Origin: CAZVCG01 sp964649675
GTDB lineage: Bacteria; Pseudomonadota; Alphaproteobacteria; UBA9219
Length of the DNA stretch: 5,359 nt
Direction: 5' to 3'
NCBI GenBank assembly: GCA_964649675.1
Contig: CAZYPX010000117.1
Coordinates: 1 to 5,359, forward strand
The notes below the pieces were generated by a model that saw nothing but the letters and a program-made list of their open reading frames with translations, had not been told where the DNA came from and made no database searches. Made by a program: the position numbers and the translations under genes. The first letter of the stretch is position 1. Each line of letters begins with the position of its first letter. Below, in pieces: positions 5,050 to 5,359 of this stretch.

Positions 5050-5062
5050 GTGAAAATTTCAC
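5050..5062. promoter_or_regulatory. 13-bp perfect palindrome, possible operator
   Basis: GTGAAA (5050-5055) and TTTCAC (5057-5062) are exact inverted halves around one A. The half-site GTGAAA also occurs in both arms of the hairpin at 5126-5156. It lies about 65 bases upstream of the unit 2 candidate promoter on the - strand, so a binding site is plausible, but AT-rich palindromes of this size also arise by chance. Confidence 0.3.
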
Positions 5063-5359
5063 AGTTACAAAAGCCGATGTTTGGTTAATGGCACAATGTC
5101 ATTGCCCAATATATTATAAGCGCCACTCAGTGAAAGCGAATAAAGCTTTCACTGAGCAGGATATTTGCCACTAATCAATTACCAATATTTAGTTGTTCCC
5201 GCACGTTACAGTTGTGATGACATTTTAGAACGTAAAGCGAGCTAATTTTCCATCAACCTTTGCTATTCTCACGGGATGGGAAAACTCTTTTCGCGTTGGC
5301 ATTGCCCCCGTGTTTTCTGTTTGAGGGGGGGTGAAATCCGTTGTTTCTTTGTCAGTTGC
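5063..5359. other. Right end, about 300 bases without a convincing gene
   Basis: Apart from the hairpin at 5126-5156, little is coding-like. TGCTATTCT at 5261-5269 resembles an extended -10 box (TATTCT at 5264-5269), without a clear -35. Just after it CACGGG (5270-5275) can pair with CCCGTG (5307-5312). An ATG frame at 5276 stays open to the edge (28 codons) but has a weak binding site and an unconvincing composition. A transcript, coding or not, may begin here and continue outside the window. Confidence 0.3.
5126..5156. repeat. Perfect 12-bp inverted repeat (hairpin)
   Basis: CTCAGTGAAAGC (5126-5137) and GCTTTCACTGAG (5145-5156) pair without mismatch around the 7-base loop GAATAAA. Such a stem would be stable as RNA from either strand. 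Neither side is followed by a T-run, so it is not a standard intrinsic terminator. It could be a bidirectional terminator of weak type, a transcript-end stabiliser, a dispersed intergenic repeat or a protein-binding site. Confidence 0.65.

Noticed and set aside
4859..5062. A 67-aa - strand frame starting at GTG 5062
   Set aside because: No ribosome binding site, the start lies in a palindrome, and the candidate promoter of unit 2 lies inside it; only the last 30 codons share features with leader 1.

Overview
The window looks like part of an alphaproteobacterial chromosome. The call rests on the style of the release factor 1 tail and of RecJ, and on their GC-rich codon use (41 of 60 bases G or C at 3181-3240). 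The genus cannot be told from this stretch.

Layout. Positions 1-336 hold the C-terminal third of peptide chain release factor 1 (prfA), cut by the left edge. After a 233-base gap with a candidate promoter and an inverted repeat comes a compact type II restriction-modification pair on the + strand. It consists of a beta-class, probably N4-cytosine, DNA methyltransferase (570-1535) and a MvaI/BcnI-family restriction endonuclease (1532-2314), coupled by an ATGA overlap. The pair is much more AT-rich than its flanks (22 of 60 bases G or C at 1801-1860), so it was probably acquired horizontally. Only 7 bases later starts recJ (2322-4088), the single-strand-specific 5'-3' exonuclease. prmC, the usual partner of prfA, is not seen.

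Positions 4089-5359 are the least ordinary part. All likely genes there lie on the - strand and form two tandem units of the same design: a short hydrophobic leader ORF ending in Val-Leu-Arg-Val-stop (24 and 30 codons), a 6-bp hairpin that overlaps the leader stop codon and is nearly identical in both, exactly 76 bases of spacer, a strong Shine-Dalgarno sequence, and a small protein (74 and 62 aa) of unknown function. The second leader carries six valines in a row. Upstream of both leaders is a similarly spaced TTGAC...TACGT arrangement. This resembles a duplicated leader-peptide regulatory device attached to two unrelated small proteins. It is the best candidate here for something undescribed, but its function is inference only.

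The last 300-400 bases hold no convincing gene, but contain a perfect 12-bp hairpin (5126-5156), a 13-bp palindrome (5050-5062) and a possible promoter or RNA start near the right edge.
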